Part shown: in pieces, positions 25,104-35,234 of the stretch
Position numbering within the stretch: the first letter of the stretch is position 1
How the letters are laid out: every line of letters begins with the position of its first letter
Origin: Treponema sp.
GTDB taxonomy: Bacteria; Spirochaetota; Spirochaetia; Treponematales; Treponemataceae
Assembly: GCA_017619795.1 (NCBI GenBank)
Contig: JAFZRP010000105.1
Coordinates: 1-64,000, forward strand
Length of the DNA stretch: 64,000 nt
Reading direction: 5' to 3'
Program-made: the position numbers and the translations under genes
The notes under the pieces: model-generated
Told to the model about the DNA's origin: nothing
What the model saw: only the letters and a program-made list of their open reading frames with translations
Databases searched by the model: none

Positions 25104-27671
25104 ATGGAAGAAACTTCTTTATTTGAACAGGCAAAAATCGCAACCGAACCTCTTGCCGCCCGAATGAGGCCCCGAAATCTTGATGAATACATTGGTCAGG
25201 ACCATATTATTGGTAAAGGACGCCTTTTACGACGTGCTATTGCCGCAGACCAGCTTACTTCTGTAATCTTTTATGGTCCACCTGGTTCCGGTAAAACTAC
25301 ACTCGCAAAAGTAATTGCAAATCATACAAAATCAAACTTTTTAACATTGAATGCCGTTCTTTCTGGAGTTGCAGAAATAAGAAACTCCATTAAGCAGGCA
25401 AACGAATACCGTACGCTCCACGACCGCCGCACAATTCTTTTTGTAGATGAGGTTCACCGCTGGAATAAGTCTCAGCAGGATGCGCTTCTTCCGTGGGTAG
25501 AAAACGGTACAATCATTTTAATCGGTGCAACAACAGAAAATCCTTTCTTTGAAGTAAACAAGGCGCTTGTTTCCCGTTCGCGCGTATTCCAGCTTAAGCC
25601 GCTCACTACCGAAGATTTACGAAAGGCAGCACAGCAGGCATTAACAGATACAGAACGCGGCTATGGCCACTGGAAGGTTGAGTTTGAAGAAGGAGCTCTT
25701 GATCACCTTGTAGAAACTGCAAACGGAGATGCACGTTCCCTTCTCAACGCACTTGAACTCGCCATAGAAACAACTCCGGAAAAATGGGATCCGCTTGCGC
25801 AGCCGCCTGTTCCTGCATACGGCACAAAAATCTATATCAGCAAGGAAACCGCCGAAGAATCAATTCAGAAAAAGGTTGTTTTATACGACAGAGACGGCGA
25901 CTATCACTACGACATTATAAGCGCATATATAAAATCTCTGAGAGGACGAGATCCTGATGCAGCCTGTTACTGGCTTGCAAGAATGGTTGCCGCCGGTGAA
26001 GATCCGCACTTTATTTTCAGAAGACTGCTTATTTCTGCCTGCGAAGACACCGGACTTGCTGACCCGAATGCAATTGCAGTTGTAAACTCGTGTGCAGAAG
26101 CCTTTGACCGTGTTGGTATGCCGGAGGGCCGCTACTTCCTTGCACATGCAACACTTTATCTTGCAACAGCACCAAAATCAAACAGTGCGATGGCCTTCTT
26201 CGATGCTCTTGCTTCTGTAGAAAAAGAGGATTCCGAGGTTCCAAATCACCTGAAAGATTCCAGCCGCGATGCAGAAGGCTTCGGTCATGGTGCGGGTTAT
26301 CTTTATCCTCATGCTTACAGAGACCACTGGATTGCACAGCAATATCTTCCAGATACACTTATGGGAAGAGTTTTCTACACTCCAAGCACACAAGGCTACG
26401 AAGGAACAATTCGTGATGAAGTTCTTTCGCGCAGAGAGCTTCAGATTGCTTCACTTCTGGAAAAAGCGCAGTCAAACGAGCAGTACACTTCAGAAGAGCT
26501 TGCAACCTCACCGGAAACAACTGGCTCAAAGAATGTTTATACACCGCTTCCAGATAACACCGGCACAAACGGTTCTTCAAAAATCCATCCATCGGAGTTT
26601 GGAGAAAATCCAATTTCTGAATGGTGGATAAACGAGCATTTTAAGAGCGGAAGTACAAAGAAAGAAGAAAGCCTTACTTTTAGTCCAAAGGATAATGCAA
26701 AGGAAATTGCCCTTAATCGTGCAGACCGTTTCTGGCAGCAGAGACTTGATTCCAACAGGGCAGAAATCCTTTTGAACATACGAAATACAATGACTTCTAT
26801 GGCAGAGCTTGCCCGTCATCATCGCTGTCTTGTATGGAATGCAGATAGCGGACTTTTGCTTTGGGAAATTGCGAGAAAAACCCCGGAAGGCGTTACCTGT
26901 GGTGTCTGTAAAACTGAAAAAGGCATGCAGATTCTTGAACAGTACGGCAGAACACTCGGAAGCCTTGACCGTCCTATTCTAAAAAGCCGCGGGCAGTCTA
27001 TTTCCAGTGATTTCCTTACCCCAAAGGATTTTTACAAGCTGATTCTTGATTTCCAATATAACGGTGCTGTTTTTGACAGAATCTTCTTTACCGATCCGTT
27101 TTCTTCGGAACCGGCAATAATTGCGCTTGCAGATTCTCTTAAAGGAATCCTGTCTCCACAGGACGAGCTGCATAAAGAAGCTTTTGATAATGATGAAGAA
27201 GAGTTTAAGTTTGAAAGTCCACTTGCTGACGGTTTTAGAGTAATTATTTCTCAGAAGATTCCGTGCCATGGACAGCATATAAGTGAACTTGTGCGGAAAC
27301 AGGTTCTCACTCCGGAATCTATAGGCCCCTTCAAGGATATTCTTGATAAAATGGAAGCTGCTGAACAGGAGTTTTTCAACGACAGAGACAATCCTTTGTT
27401 CTCCTGGGACGGAATCTTTATTGCAAACACCTTCAGAAAACGTGGCTTTACAGTAAAGATTGCTTCGCAGGAAATTAAGGAAAAACGACGTATTACGCCT
27501 ACCGAAATTGAGAAATGGTTTGCAACCGAAAGCTCTGCATACGGCTCAAAAATGTGTCAGGCTACAGGTGGAGCAGATCTTCAGAAAATAGTAAATCTTC
27601 TGCTTGCTGCCTGCTCCGAAACCGTATTCGACTGGTGCAGTGAAGTCAGTTTCTTAACGGTAACAAAATAG
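25104..27671 (+). CDS. RarA/MgsA-type AAA ATPase with extra C-terminal domain
   Basis: Residues 1-450 are a RarA (MgsA) replication-fork recombination ATPase: MRPRNLDEYIGQDHIIGKG, Walker A GPPGSGKTT, Walker B ILFVDEVHRWNK, sensor GATTENPFFE, and the tetramerisation region ending YEGTIRDEVLSRREL. RarA remodels stalled forks and binds clamp loader or SSB. The usual protein ends near 430-450 residues; here another 400 follow. The extra part (LARHHRCLVWNADSGLLLWE, FDRIFFTDPF) has a Rossmann-like alternation resembling a decayed methyltransferase, but no canonical SAM motif is clear. The start follows AAGGGG. Confidence 0.85.
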   Translation: MEETSLFEQAKIATEPLAARMRPRNLDEYIGQDHIIGKGRLLRRAIAADQLTSVIFYGPPGSGKTTLAKVIANHTKSNFLTLNAVLSGVAEIRNSIKQANEYRTLHDRRTILFVDEVHRWNKSQQDALLPWVENGTIILIGATTENPFFEVNKALVSRSRVFQLKPLTTEDLRKAAQQALTDTERGYGHWKVEFEEGALDHLVETANGDARSLLNALELAIETTPEKWDPLAQPPVPAYGTKIYISKETAEESIQKKVVLYDRDGDYHYDIISAYIKSLRGRDPDAACYWLARMVAAGEDPHFIFRRLLISACEDTGLADPNAIAVVNSCAEAFDRVGMPEGRYFLAHATLYLATAPKSNSAMAFFDALASVEKEDSEVPNHLKDSSRDAEGFGHGAGYLYPHAYRDHWIAQQYLPDTLMGRVFYTPSTQGYEGTIRDEVLSRRELQIASLLEKAQSNEQYTSEELATSPETTGSKNVYTPLPDNTGTNGSSKIHPSEFGENPISEWWINEHFKSGSTKKEESLTFSPKDNAKEIALNRADRFWQQRLDSNRAEILLNIRNTMTSMAELARHHRCLVWNADSGLLLWEIARKTPEGVTCGVCKTEKGMQILEQYGRTLGSLDRPILKSRGQSISSDFLTPKDFYKLILDFQYNGAVFDRIFFTDPFSSEPAIIALADSLKGILSPQDELHKEAFDNDEEEFKFESPLADGFRVIISQKIPCHGQHISELVRKQVLTPESIGPFKDILDKMEAAEQEFFNDRDNPLFSWDGIFIANTFRKRGFTVKIASQEIKEKRRITPTEIEKWFATESSAYGSKMCQATGGADLQKIVNLLLAACSETVFDWCSEVSFLTVTK

Positions 27672-27686
27672 AAACCTATCTAACCT

Positions 27687-29444
27687 TTAGCGTATTGAGT
27701 CTATATTTGCACGTCCACCTGGAACAAATGGCAATACCGATTCTTCAGAATCGATGGTAAGCTTTACAAAACAAGGCTTATTCTTTCGCTTTGAATCAAA
27801 GGCTTTCTTGTACCATTCTTCATCATTATCAGCATCTACAGCTTCAATTCCAAAGCCTTCTGCAATTTTAAGGAAGTCCGGAACATAATCAAACACAGAA
27901 GCACTGTAATTTTTGTCAAACAGGAACTTCTGCTGCTGGTAAACCATACCAAGTGTACCGTTCTGTAAAACTATAACTGTTACAGGAAGATTCAGCTCAG
28001 AAAGAGTTGCCAGCTCCTGAAGATTCATCATTATGGAACCGTCACCACTTATACAAACAATTCTGTTGTCTGGTTTTGCAAGACTTGCACCAATTGCAGC
28101 TGGAAGACCAAAGCCCATAGTACCAAGGCTTCCAGAGGTAAGGAAAGTTCGCGGCTTTTCTACAGGATAATACTGCGCTGCCCACATCTGGTGCTGACCA
28201 ACATCAGTAGTAACAATAAGCTTTTCTGCAGACAAGCCTGCTTTTTCTGCAAGCTCCGGTAAACGGGAAATCATTTCGCGTGGATTCTTGAGCTTTTCGT
28301 TTTTTGGACGACCAAGCGTTACAGAATCATTTTTGTTTTTAATATCGTGAAGCTTAGAAAGCCAAGTCTCGTCAGCAGCAACCTTCTTTTCTTTTATCAA
28401 CTCTGCAAGAGCCGGCAAAACAGATTCAACATCGGCAACAATAGAAATTGTGCTTTCAAGGATTTTATCTATTTCGGCCGCATCAATATCAATGTGGATA
28501 ATTTTTGCATTCGGGCAGAACTGCTTTACCAGACCGGTTGCCCTGTCATCAAAACGAACACCAGCGGCAATAACTAAATCTGCATCGTGCATTGCAACGT
28601 TAGAAGCATAGCTTCCGTGCATACCAACCATTCCGATAAAACACTCAGAACTTTCCGGAATACAGCCTAATCCCATAAGGCTTGTTACAACAGGCAGCGG
28701 ATAAGCCTTTGTAAGCTTTGTAATTTCCTTTGCAGCCGCTTCAGAATTACAGCCGCCGCCACAGAACAAAACAGGCTTTTTACATACAGAAAGAGCCTTG
28801 CACATCTGTTCTAGCTTCTGAGCAAACTCTTCCTTATCTGCATGGAACTTTACATTGCTGCTGCGGAAACAAACAGCTTTTCCAGTTAAAAAATCAGCCG
28901 CTTTTTTCTTTGCTTCATCAAGCTGAGCTTTTGTAACTTCAATTTCTTTAAGCTGAACATCGCGTGGAACATCAATAAGAACAGGTCCTGGTCTGCCTGA
29001 AACTGCAACCTCAAAAGCCTTATGTATTGATTCCATCAATTCTTCAGTTTTCTTTACAAGAATAGAATGCTTTGTAATTGGGAATGAAAGTCCAAAGGTG
29101 TCGGCTTCCTGGAAAGCATCTGTACCAATCTGAGTTGTGTTTACCTGACCTGTAATAGCAATTACCGGAACAGAATCGGCACGGGCATCTGCAATTGCTG
29201 TAAGAAGATTCATTGCACCCGGACCACTTGTAGCCATACATACTGCAGGAACCCCAGTTGAACGCGCAATACCCTGAGCAACAAAACCGGCAGCCTGCTC
29301 ATGGCGGACGAGGACGTGGCGGATTGATGAGCGGTTAAGCTCGTTGTACAATGGAAGAATCATACCACCAGGAATACCGGCAACAGTCTTTATTCCATAG
29401 TTTTCCAGCATTTTTACAATAATCTGTGCGCCATTTAATTTCAT
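27687..29444 (-). CDS. ilvB: Acetolactate synthase large subunit
   Basis: This ThDP enzyme condenses pyruvate to acetolactate for branched-chain amino acid synthesis. The 585-residue protein has GIPGGMILPLYNEL, the catalytic glutamate in RHEQAAGFVAQG, an FAD-domain-type middle region and the ThDP motif GDGSIMMNLQELATLSELN. Length fits the anabolic enzyme. No regulatory subunit (ilvN) is adjacent, so it is alone here. GAGG precedes the ATG. It converges with the RarA-like gene, 15 bases away, with no obvious terminator. Confidence 0.92.
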   Translation of the reverse strand: MKLNGAQIIVKMLENYGIKTVAGIPGGMILPLYNELNRSSIRHVLVRHEQAAGFVAQGIARSTGVPAVCMATSGPGAMNLLTAIADARADSVPVIAITGQVNTTQIGTDAFQEADTFGLSFPITKHSILVKKTEELMESIHKAFEVAVSGRPGPVLIDVPRDVQLKEIEVTKAQLDEAKKKAADFLTGKAVCFRSSNVKFHADKEEFAQKLEQMCKALSVCKKPVLFCGGGCNSEAAAKEITKLTKAYPLPVVTSLMGLGCIPESSECFIGMVGMHGSYASNVAMHDADLVIAAGVRFDDRATGLVKQFCPNAKIIHIDIDAAEIDKILESTISIVADVESVLPALAELIKEKKVAADETWLSKLHDIKNKNDSVTLGRPKNEKLKNPREMISRLPELAEKAGLSAEKLIVTTDVGQHQMWAAQYYPVEKPRTFLTSGSLGTMGFGLPAAIGASLAKPDNRIVCISGDGSIMMNLQELATLSELNLPVTVIVLQNGTLGMVYQQQKFLFDKNYSASVFDYVPDFLKIAEGFGIEAVDADNDEEWYKKAFDSKRKNKPCFVKLTIDSEESVLPFVPGGRANIDSIR

Positions 29445-29501
29445 AAAATAGTCCTCGTATAATTTTATTGCCGATATACTATCATATTGTAAAAAAAAAA
29501 T

Positions 29502-31892
29502 CTAATAACTAAATGCCCTGACGCAACAGATACGGAGACTTTCGTTTTTGAAATAATTCAATATATTTCCATCGGACATATTTACGTACCAGACAAAGCT
29601 GTTAGAATCTGCATTCTGAGAAGATGACCAGTAGTTGCCGCTGAATATTCGAACCCCATTAAGAGCAGAAAGCACAGAGTTTAAAACTCCCATATTTCTA
29701 TAAATATAACAGAGCTCTGCAAGACACGGCATATACCAGCCATCTGCATATTCACCTGTAAGACCAAAGTAATCTGCATAATTATTTACATAATTGAACG
29801 CTGTATAATATATTCCGGCATAGTTTGTTCCAATAGGATCCATTAAACAGATATATTCCCAGTTATCGCCGCCATCAGTATCGCCTGTAAAGGATGCAGC
29901 ACTTGCACTGCCTCTGCGATAAGATTCTGACGGAGTACAAATTATATCTGAGAACTCTGTCTGATATCCTGTTGTATCTGGTGCAGCCCACTGATAAGTT
30001 CCACTGTTTACATTTCCAGCAGAATTGTAAATACCAAGATAACCGGCAGGAACTCCATATTCATTAAATCCATAAAGAATACCAACTGCCGACTGTTTTT
30101 CATCTTCAGTAAAGGTTAAACTCTCTGCATCATAAGGAATGATTGTGCCGTCGTCTAAAAGTAAATCACCTACTGAATACATTCCAAAATCATCAACCGT
30201 AAGAATACCAGTAATTGAGTTCTTGTCATACGATAAAACTATTCTGTATTCGCCTACAGCTCCCGGAATTGTAAAGGTTGCATCCAGAGAAAAACCGCTT
30301 TTTATTGTTATGGTTGTATCAGCAACAATATTGGAGTTTTTTGTACAGGTTGCCGAAAAATTACTGCGTTCAACATCCGGTGCATCAAAATAGTTACCGA
30401 TAACTGAGGCAGTAACCGTCGCCCCTTCCTTTGTAATGCTTACCAGAGGAATCCTGAAGCTTGAAAACTTAGGAATATCATAAACCTCAAGCTCTCCTGA
30501 ATAACCAAGCTGGACTACATCATCAAAAAGAACCTGTACCGTATAAAAACCATCTGTGGTAGGCACATTAATTACAGTATCTATTGTCTGATTATTTGCT
30601 CCCCTTGATTCAGTCCATTCAACAGCGCTTGTATCAACTTTAACAGGCTTTGAGTAATAAGGCGTACCGGTTGAATCATATAGCTGAATTGCAGGTTTTG
30701 TTAAATCAAGATTATATCCTTGTATTCTTATAGTTTCTGTTGTGGAATCTGTAACTCTGGCAAGGGCATAAAGTACCTTTTCTGTAGAAAAAGAATAACC
30801 GTTTGTAGACTGACGTATTCCACTGACACTTGGAGTACTGCTTACATTAAAACGAGCTGTACGCCTTGTATTAGCCGGATCATTATCAATCTTGCAAAGC
30901 ACCGTATACGTTTCGCTGTAGTAATAATCCATATAACTAAAATATGGAATATGAATTGCTGCCGTAGCAGTACCGAGCGTTTTATTAATTGTTGCTTCTG
31001 TGTTTGTTATTTTTCCAGCAGCATCTCTTGTCTGTAAGATTATTACAGTATCATCATTTATAAACTCTGGATTGCTAAGATTTGCTACTGCTGTTACAGT
31101 CTGGTCGTCATCGTTGTAAGCAAGATGATAGCGGTTTAGTGATATTGATTGAACCCTTATTTTCTTTACAGCTGTAATGCTCGTATCTGAAGATAAACTG
31201 TTGTTTCCGGCACTGTCTACAGCACAAACAGAAAACACATATTCTGTACCGTCGCCTTCAATATCACTTAAAATATAGGTATCGTTTGTAATATGCGCAT
31301 TAGAAACTACAGAAACTCCAGCTTTTGTATAACTTATGTTTGTATATTCAAAATCCTTGTCGGCAGGCCTTACCCAGGATAAATAGATTTCCTTTGCATT
31401 ATCATCATACTCTACAAACAAATCTTTAACCTCTGATGGAGCAGTTTTATCAATATACGATATGTATTCCTGAGAATAAGCCGTTAAACCATCAGAATCT
31501 CTTGCCGCAATTGTATAATAACCGTTTGTTGTTGCATTTATTCTGTAATTTCCATTTTCATCTTTTTTAGCAGAAACAAAGTTCTTACTGTATAAAATAC
31601 TTTGAGCATCATTCCAGCCTGGATTTACTTGAGAATATACATAACCGATTCTTGATATATTTGATTTTGAAGTACTTATGGTAATTACAACATCTTTATT
31701 TGTGAGTTCTGTCGTACTAAAAAAGGTATGAAGTTTCAATTTTTCAGGTGCAGGTTCTTCATAACCACCATTAGAACCGCCGCCGTCAAGCTGTATATAT
31801 TTATGAGTAATTAAAGGATCTGTACAAGAGGATAAAAGAAATAAAAAGACTAACCCCAACAAAGGCGGCAGCCAAAAAAACTTTTTTCTCAT
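29502..31892 (-). CDS. Large surface lipoprotein with fibronectin III and DUF1566 regions
   Basis: From ATG 31892 (GGAGAG five bases upstream) the 796-residue product has a lipoprotein signal ending LLSSC at about residue 23. A fibronectin III-like unit follows (APSEVKDLFVEYDD ... YVFSVCAVDSAGN), then several Ig-like beta segments. The C-terminal 170 residues match a DUF1566 (Lcl-type) domain (WYMPCLAELCYIYRN, YWSSSQNADSNSFVWYVNM). Likely exposed at the cell surface, with adhesive or ligand-binding character. Upstream in-frame ATGs at 31952 and 31922 lack good ribosome-binding sites. Confidence 0.75.
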   Translation of the reverse strand: MRKKFFWLPPLLGLVFLFLLSSCTDPLITHKYIQLDGGGSNGGYEEPAPEKLKLHTFFSTTELTNKDVVITISTSKSNISRIGYVYSQVNPGWNDAQSILYSKNFVSAKKDENGNYRINATTNGYYTIAARDSDGLTAYSQEYISYIDKTAPSEVKDLFVEYDDNAKEIYLSWVRPADKDFEYTNISYTKAGVSVVSNAHITNDTYILSDIEGDGTEYVFSVCAVDSAGNNSLSSDTSITAVKKIRVQSISLNRYHLAYNDDDQTVTAVANLSNPEFINDDTVIILQTRDAAGKITNTEATINKTLGTATAAIHIPYFSYMDYYYSETYTVLCKIDNDPANTRRTARFNVSSTPSVSGIRQSTNGYSFSTEKVLYALARVTDSTTETIRIQGYNLDLTKPAIQLYDSTGTPYYSKPVKVDTSAVEWTESRGANNQTIDTVINVPTTDGFYTVQVLFDDVVQLGYSGELEVYDIPKFSSFRIPLVSITKEGATVTASVIGNYFDAPDVERSNFSATCTKNSNIVADTTITIKSGFSLDATFTIPGAVGEYRIVLSYDKNSITGILTVDDFGMYSVGDLLLDDGTIIPYDAESLTFTEDEKQSAVGILYGFNEYGVPAGYLGIYNSAGNVNSGTYQWAAPDTTGYQTEFSDIICTPSESYRRGSASAASFTGDTDGGDNWEYICLMDPIGTNYAGIYYTAFNYVNNYADYFGLTGEYADGWYMPCLAELCYIYRNMGVLNSVLSALNGVRIFSGNYWSSSQNADSNSFVWYVNMSDGNILNYFKNESLRICCVRAFSY

Positions 31893-31937
31893 CAAATCTC
31901 TCCACTTTTTTATAACAGCAGACATTATATCATATTC

Positions 31938-31966
31938 TTGTCGTATATACAAATTTCTGTTATATT
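31938..31966 (+). promoter_or_regulatory. Promoter for the liv operon
   Basis: TTGTCG (31938-31943) and TATATT (31961-31966) are separated by 17 bases. The ATG of the binding-protein gene follows 33 bases later, with AGAGG as ribosome-binding site. Confidence 0.65.
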
Positions 31967-31999
31967 ATATTATTAGTTTTTTTATTTGAGAGGTGTGTT

Positions 32000-33172
32000 A
32001 TGAAAAAAACTCTAGTTGTTCTTACAGCAGCTTTAATGGCACTTGCTCTTACAAGCTGTGGTAAAGAAAAACAATCGGTCGTAAAAATTGGTGTTTACGA
32101 GCCAGCTTCCGGAGATAACGGTGCCGGTGGTAAACAGGAAACTCTTGGTGTTCAGTATGCAAACACAGTAACACCTACTGTTGAAATTGCTGGAAAAACT
32201 TATAAAGTTCAGCTCGAAATTGTTGATAACGAATCACTGAACGATAAGGCTGTAACAGCAGCTTCTGAGCTCATTAACAAGGGCGTTTCAATCGTTCTTG
32301 GTTCTTATGGTTCAGGCGTTTCAATCGCAGCTTCTGATACATTCAAAGATGCTAACGTTCCTGCAGTAGGAATTACCTGTACAAACCCACAGGTAACAGC
32401 TGGAAACAGCCACTACTTCCGAATCTGCTTCCTCGATCCATTCCAGGGAACAGTTCTTGCAAACTTTGCAGTAGATAACTTCAAATCAAAGAGAGCATAT
32501 TGTCTTGCTAAGCTCGGAGATGACTATTCTGTAGGTCTCTGTAACTACTTCATCGAAGCATTCAAGAAGCTCGGCGGCGAAATCGTATTCGAAACATTCC
32601 CAGACGGAACTTCTGACTTCTCTGCTTACGTAGCAAATGCAAAGAACAACAATGCTGACGTATTCTTCTCACCAGTTTCTATCGAAGCTGCAGCTCTTAT
32701 CATTGAGCAGGCTAATACACAGGGTATGACAATGCCTATCCTCGCTGGCGATACATGGGATTCTAACGTTGTACTCGCAGCTGCAAAAGGAACAAACGTA
32801 AAGATTTATGTTACAACATTCTTTGTTGAAGGTTCAAAAGACAAGATCGTTACAGACTTCGTAGACGGCTTCCGCAACTACATCAACACAAACGCTACTG
32901 CTAAAACAAACAACGGTGGTGATGATGAAATCGCAGCTGTTTCTGCAATGGGCTTTGACGCTTACTATACAGCACTTGCTGCCCTCAAGCTCGCAGGCTC
33001 AACAAAGCCAGCTGACGTAATGGCAGCTCTTCCAAAGACAACCTTGACTGGTGTTTCAGGTGCAATTGCATTCGACTCAACTGGCGATGCAAAACGTGAC
33101 GTTGCTTATGTAAAGCAGGTTAACAATGCAACTGGCAAGTGGAACTTCATCGCTGTACAGAAAGTAAAATAA
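32000..33172 (+). CDS. livJ: Branched-chain amino acid ABC transporter binding lipoprotein
   Basis: The 390-residue protein starts MKKTLVVLTAALMALALTSC, so it is a lipoprotein. The mature part has the Leu/Ile/Val-binding fold: IGVYEPASGDNGAGGKQETL, a VPAVGITCTNPQVT hinge region and LGGEIVFETFPDGTSDFSAY. It captures branched-chain amino acids (or related amides) outside the inner membrane and delivers them to LivHM. A strong hairpin directly follows the gene, so more of it than of the membrane parts is likely made. Confidence 0.9.
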   Translation: MKKTLVVLTAALMALALTSCGKEKQSVVKIGVYEPASGDNGAGGKQETLGVQYANTVTPTVEIAGKTYKVQLEIVDNESLNDKAVTAASELINKGVSIVLGSYGSGVSIAASDTFKDANVPAVGITCTNPQVTAGNSHYFRICFLDPFQGTVLANFAVDNFKSKRAYCLAKLGDDYSVGLCNYFIEAFKKLGGEIVFETFPDGTSDFSAYVANAKNNNADVFFSPVSIEAAALIIEQANTQGMTMPILAGDTWDSNVVLAAAKGTNVKIYVTTFFVEGSKDKIVTDFVDGFRNYINTNATAKTNNGGDDEIAAVSAMGFDAYYTALAALKLAGSTKPADVMAALPKTTLTGVSGAIAFDSTGDAKRDVAYVKQVNNATGKWNFIAVQKVK

Positions 33173-33181
33173 TTTCTTCCG

Positions 33182-33202
33182 CGGGGGTTTTAAAAACCCC
33201 CG
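33182..33202 (+). terminator. Strong intercistronic hairpin after the binding-protein gene
   Basis: CGGGGG (33182-33187) and CCCCCG (33197-33202) with inner T/A pairing form a GC-rich stem followed by TATTTTC. It probably acts as a partial terminator or 3' end stabiliser, giving excess binding protein over permease. Confidence 0.75.
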
Positions 33203-33252
33203 TATTTTCATCTATTTTAAAAAGTCAATCCTATCCAATAAAAGGAAAAAAA

Positions 33253-34137
33253 ATGAACTTCTTTCAAACTAACTTACCGTACATACTCGCAGGAATAAGC
33301 ACTGGCGGACAATATGCGCTCATTGCTATCGGTTATACGATGGTTTACGGTATTTTACGTCTTATTAACTTTGCACACGGCGACGTATTTATGGCTGCCG
33401 GTCTAATTATGATATATTGCTATACAGTAATGCCTCTGTGGATTTCAATTCCACTCACAATCATCTTAACTGTACTTATGGGCTTTGCTGTAGAAAGAGT
33501 TGCCTACAAACCGCTTAGAACGGCACCTCGAATGTCTATTATGATTTCTGCAATTGGTATGTCTTACCTTATTCAGAATCTTGCTTTGTATATAACAGGC
33601 GGATTATTAAAGAACTATCCAAAAATCCCTTGGATCAGCGACTCCGTTACAATTTTTGGAGCAATCACAAAACGTGTAACAGTAATAACTCCGTTCTTAA
33701 CAATAATTTTGGTTGTCATTCTTGTTCTTCTTATAAATCATACAAAAATAGGAATGGCTATGCGCGCTGTTTCCAAGGATTTTGAAACATCACAGCTTAT
33801 GGGTATTAAAATCGACTCCGTTATTTCCATGACGTTCATTATCGGTTCGTTCCTTGCAGCAGTCGGCTCAATTCTGTTCTTCTCTAACTATCCTGGCGTT
33901 ACTCCAACAGTCGGCGGTATGCCTGGACTTAAAGCATTTGTTGCTGCAGTATTCGGTGGAATCGGTTCAATCCCAGGTGCTGTAATCGGAGCATTCATTA
34001 TCGGTATTTGCGAAAACCTTATAAAAGGAATTGGCTGGACAACCTTCAGCGATGCGTTCACCTTTGTCCTTCTCATTATCGTTCTTATGTTTATGCCGAC
34101 TGGTCTGTTCGGTGAAAAAGTTACCGATAAAGTGTAA
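33253..34137 (+). CDS. livH: Branched-chain amino acid ABC permease LivH
   Basis: From ATG 33253 (AAAGGAAAA upstream) the 294-residue membrane protein shows GQYALIAIGYTMVYGILRLI, NFAHGDVFMA, MRAVSKDFETSQLMGI (the cytoplasmic loop that contacts the ATPase) and AVFGGIGSIPGAVIGAFIIG. This is the LivH class. A longer in-frame reading from 33139 overlaps livJ and its hairpin and is rejected. It is followed by livM after 17 bases. Confidence 0.92.
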   Translation: MNFFQTNLPYILAGISTGGQYALIAIGYTMVYGILRLINFAHGDVFMAAGLIMIYCYTVMPLWISIPLTIILTVLMGFAVERVAYKPLRTAPRMSIMISAIGMSYLIQNLALYITGGLLKNYPKIPWISDSVTIFGAITKRVTVITPFLTIILVVILVLLINHTKIGMAMRAVSKDFETSQLMGIKIDSVISMTFIIGSFLAAVGSILFFSNYPGVTPTVGGMPGLKAFVAAVFGGIGSIPGAVIGAFIIGICENLIKGIGWTTFSDAFTFVLLIIVLMFMPTGLFGEKVTDKV

Positions 34138-34154
34138 TCAATTAGGAATAAAAA

Positions 34155-35234
34155 ATGGAAACTTTAGAAATAAAAGATAAAACTAAAACAAAAGATATGC
34201 TCATTGGACTAGGTCTGCTCGGCTTCCTGTTCATTCTGCTTGTAATTCTTGAGCATACAATCAGACCAACGTCAATTTTGTTTACAGTACTTAAGAAGGG
34301 TGCTATTTACGCACTTGTTGCAGTTTCAATGAACCTGCTCAACGGTTTTACAGGTCTTTTCAGTCTTGGACAGGCAGGCTTTATGCTGCTTGGTGCTTAT
34401 ACTTATGGTATTTTCACAATCCCTGTAGATTTGAGACCACAGGTTTATCAGTACTTTGACGGCGGACTTATTCAATTTACACTTCCTGTAATAATTGCAA
34501 TGATTCTTGCAGGTCTTGTTGCAGCAGGCTTTGCATACTTAATTGGTCTTCCTGTATTAAAATTAAAGTCAGACTACCTTGCAATTGCAACCCTTGGTTT
34601 TGCAGAAATTATCCGTGCAATTTTCCAGTGGGATAAGATTGGCGTAATTACAAACGGTTCTAACCTGCTTCGAAAATATCCTTACTTTAAGTCGGTAACC
34701 TTCTACTTTGCTGTAAGTGCAGTTTGTATTGCAATAATCGTTCTGCTTATAAACTCAACTTACGGTCGTGCGTTTAAGGCTATCCGCGATGATGAAGTTG
34801 CAGCCGAAGCTATGGGTATCAACCTTGCTCACCATAAACGACTTGCTTTTGTAATCAGCTCTTTCTTTGCCGGTATTTCTGGTGCACTTCTTGCAATGTT
34901 CCAGACTACAATTCAGGCAAGCCAGTTTAAGTCTGCAATGACTTACGAGATTCTGCTTATCGTAGTAATTGGTGGCATTGGTTCTGTAACAGGCAGCTGT
35001 ATTTCTTCCTTCCTGTTTATTGCCTGCTCTGAATGGTGGCTCCGCTTCCTTGATAACTCAAACCTCAACCTTACTTCAGTTCAGATTCTGCGACCAGGCT
35101 TTAGAAAGGTTGTATTCTCAATCGTCATAATGTGTATTGTATTGTTCTACCAGAAAGGAATTATGGGCGAAAACGAGTTTAGTATAAAAGGGATTAGGAA
35201 AACACTGAGGAAACTTTTATGTCGGAAAATATAA
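34155..35234 (+). CDS. livM: Branched-chain amino acid ABC permease LivM
   Basis: The 359-residue polytopic protein has NLLNGFTGLFSLGQAGFMLL and the loop RAFKAIRDDEVAAEAMGINL, both typical of LivM, and VVIGGIGSVTGSCISSFLFI. AGGAATAAAAA precedes the ATG. It forms the translocation pore with LivH. Its end overlaps the start of livG by 16 bases, indicating coupled translation. Confidence 0.92.
   Translation: METLEIKDKTKTKDMLIGLGLLGFLFILLVILEHTIRPTSILFTVLKKGAIYALVAVSMNLLNGFTGLFSLGQAGFMLLGAYTYGIFTIPVDLRPQVYQYFDGGLIQFTLPVIIAMILAGLVAAGFAYLIGLPVLKLKSDYLAIATLGFAEIIRAIFQWDKIGVITNGSNLLRKYPYFKSVTFYFAVSAVCIAIIVLLINSTYGRAFKAIRDDEVAAEAMGINLAHHKRLAFVISSFFAGISGALLAMFQTTIQASQFKSAMTYEILLIVVIGGIGSVTGSCISSFLFIACSEWWLRFLDNSNLNLTSVQILRPGFRKVVFSIVIMCIVLFYQKGIMGENEFSIKGIRKTLRKLLCRKI

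Noticed and set aside
33139..33252. Upstream in-frame extension of livH
   Set aside because: It overlaps the end of livJ and reads through the GC-rich hairpin; the ATG at 33253 has a good ribosome-binding site and begins the conserved sequence.
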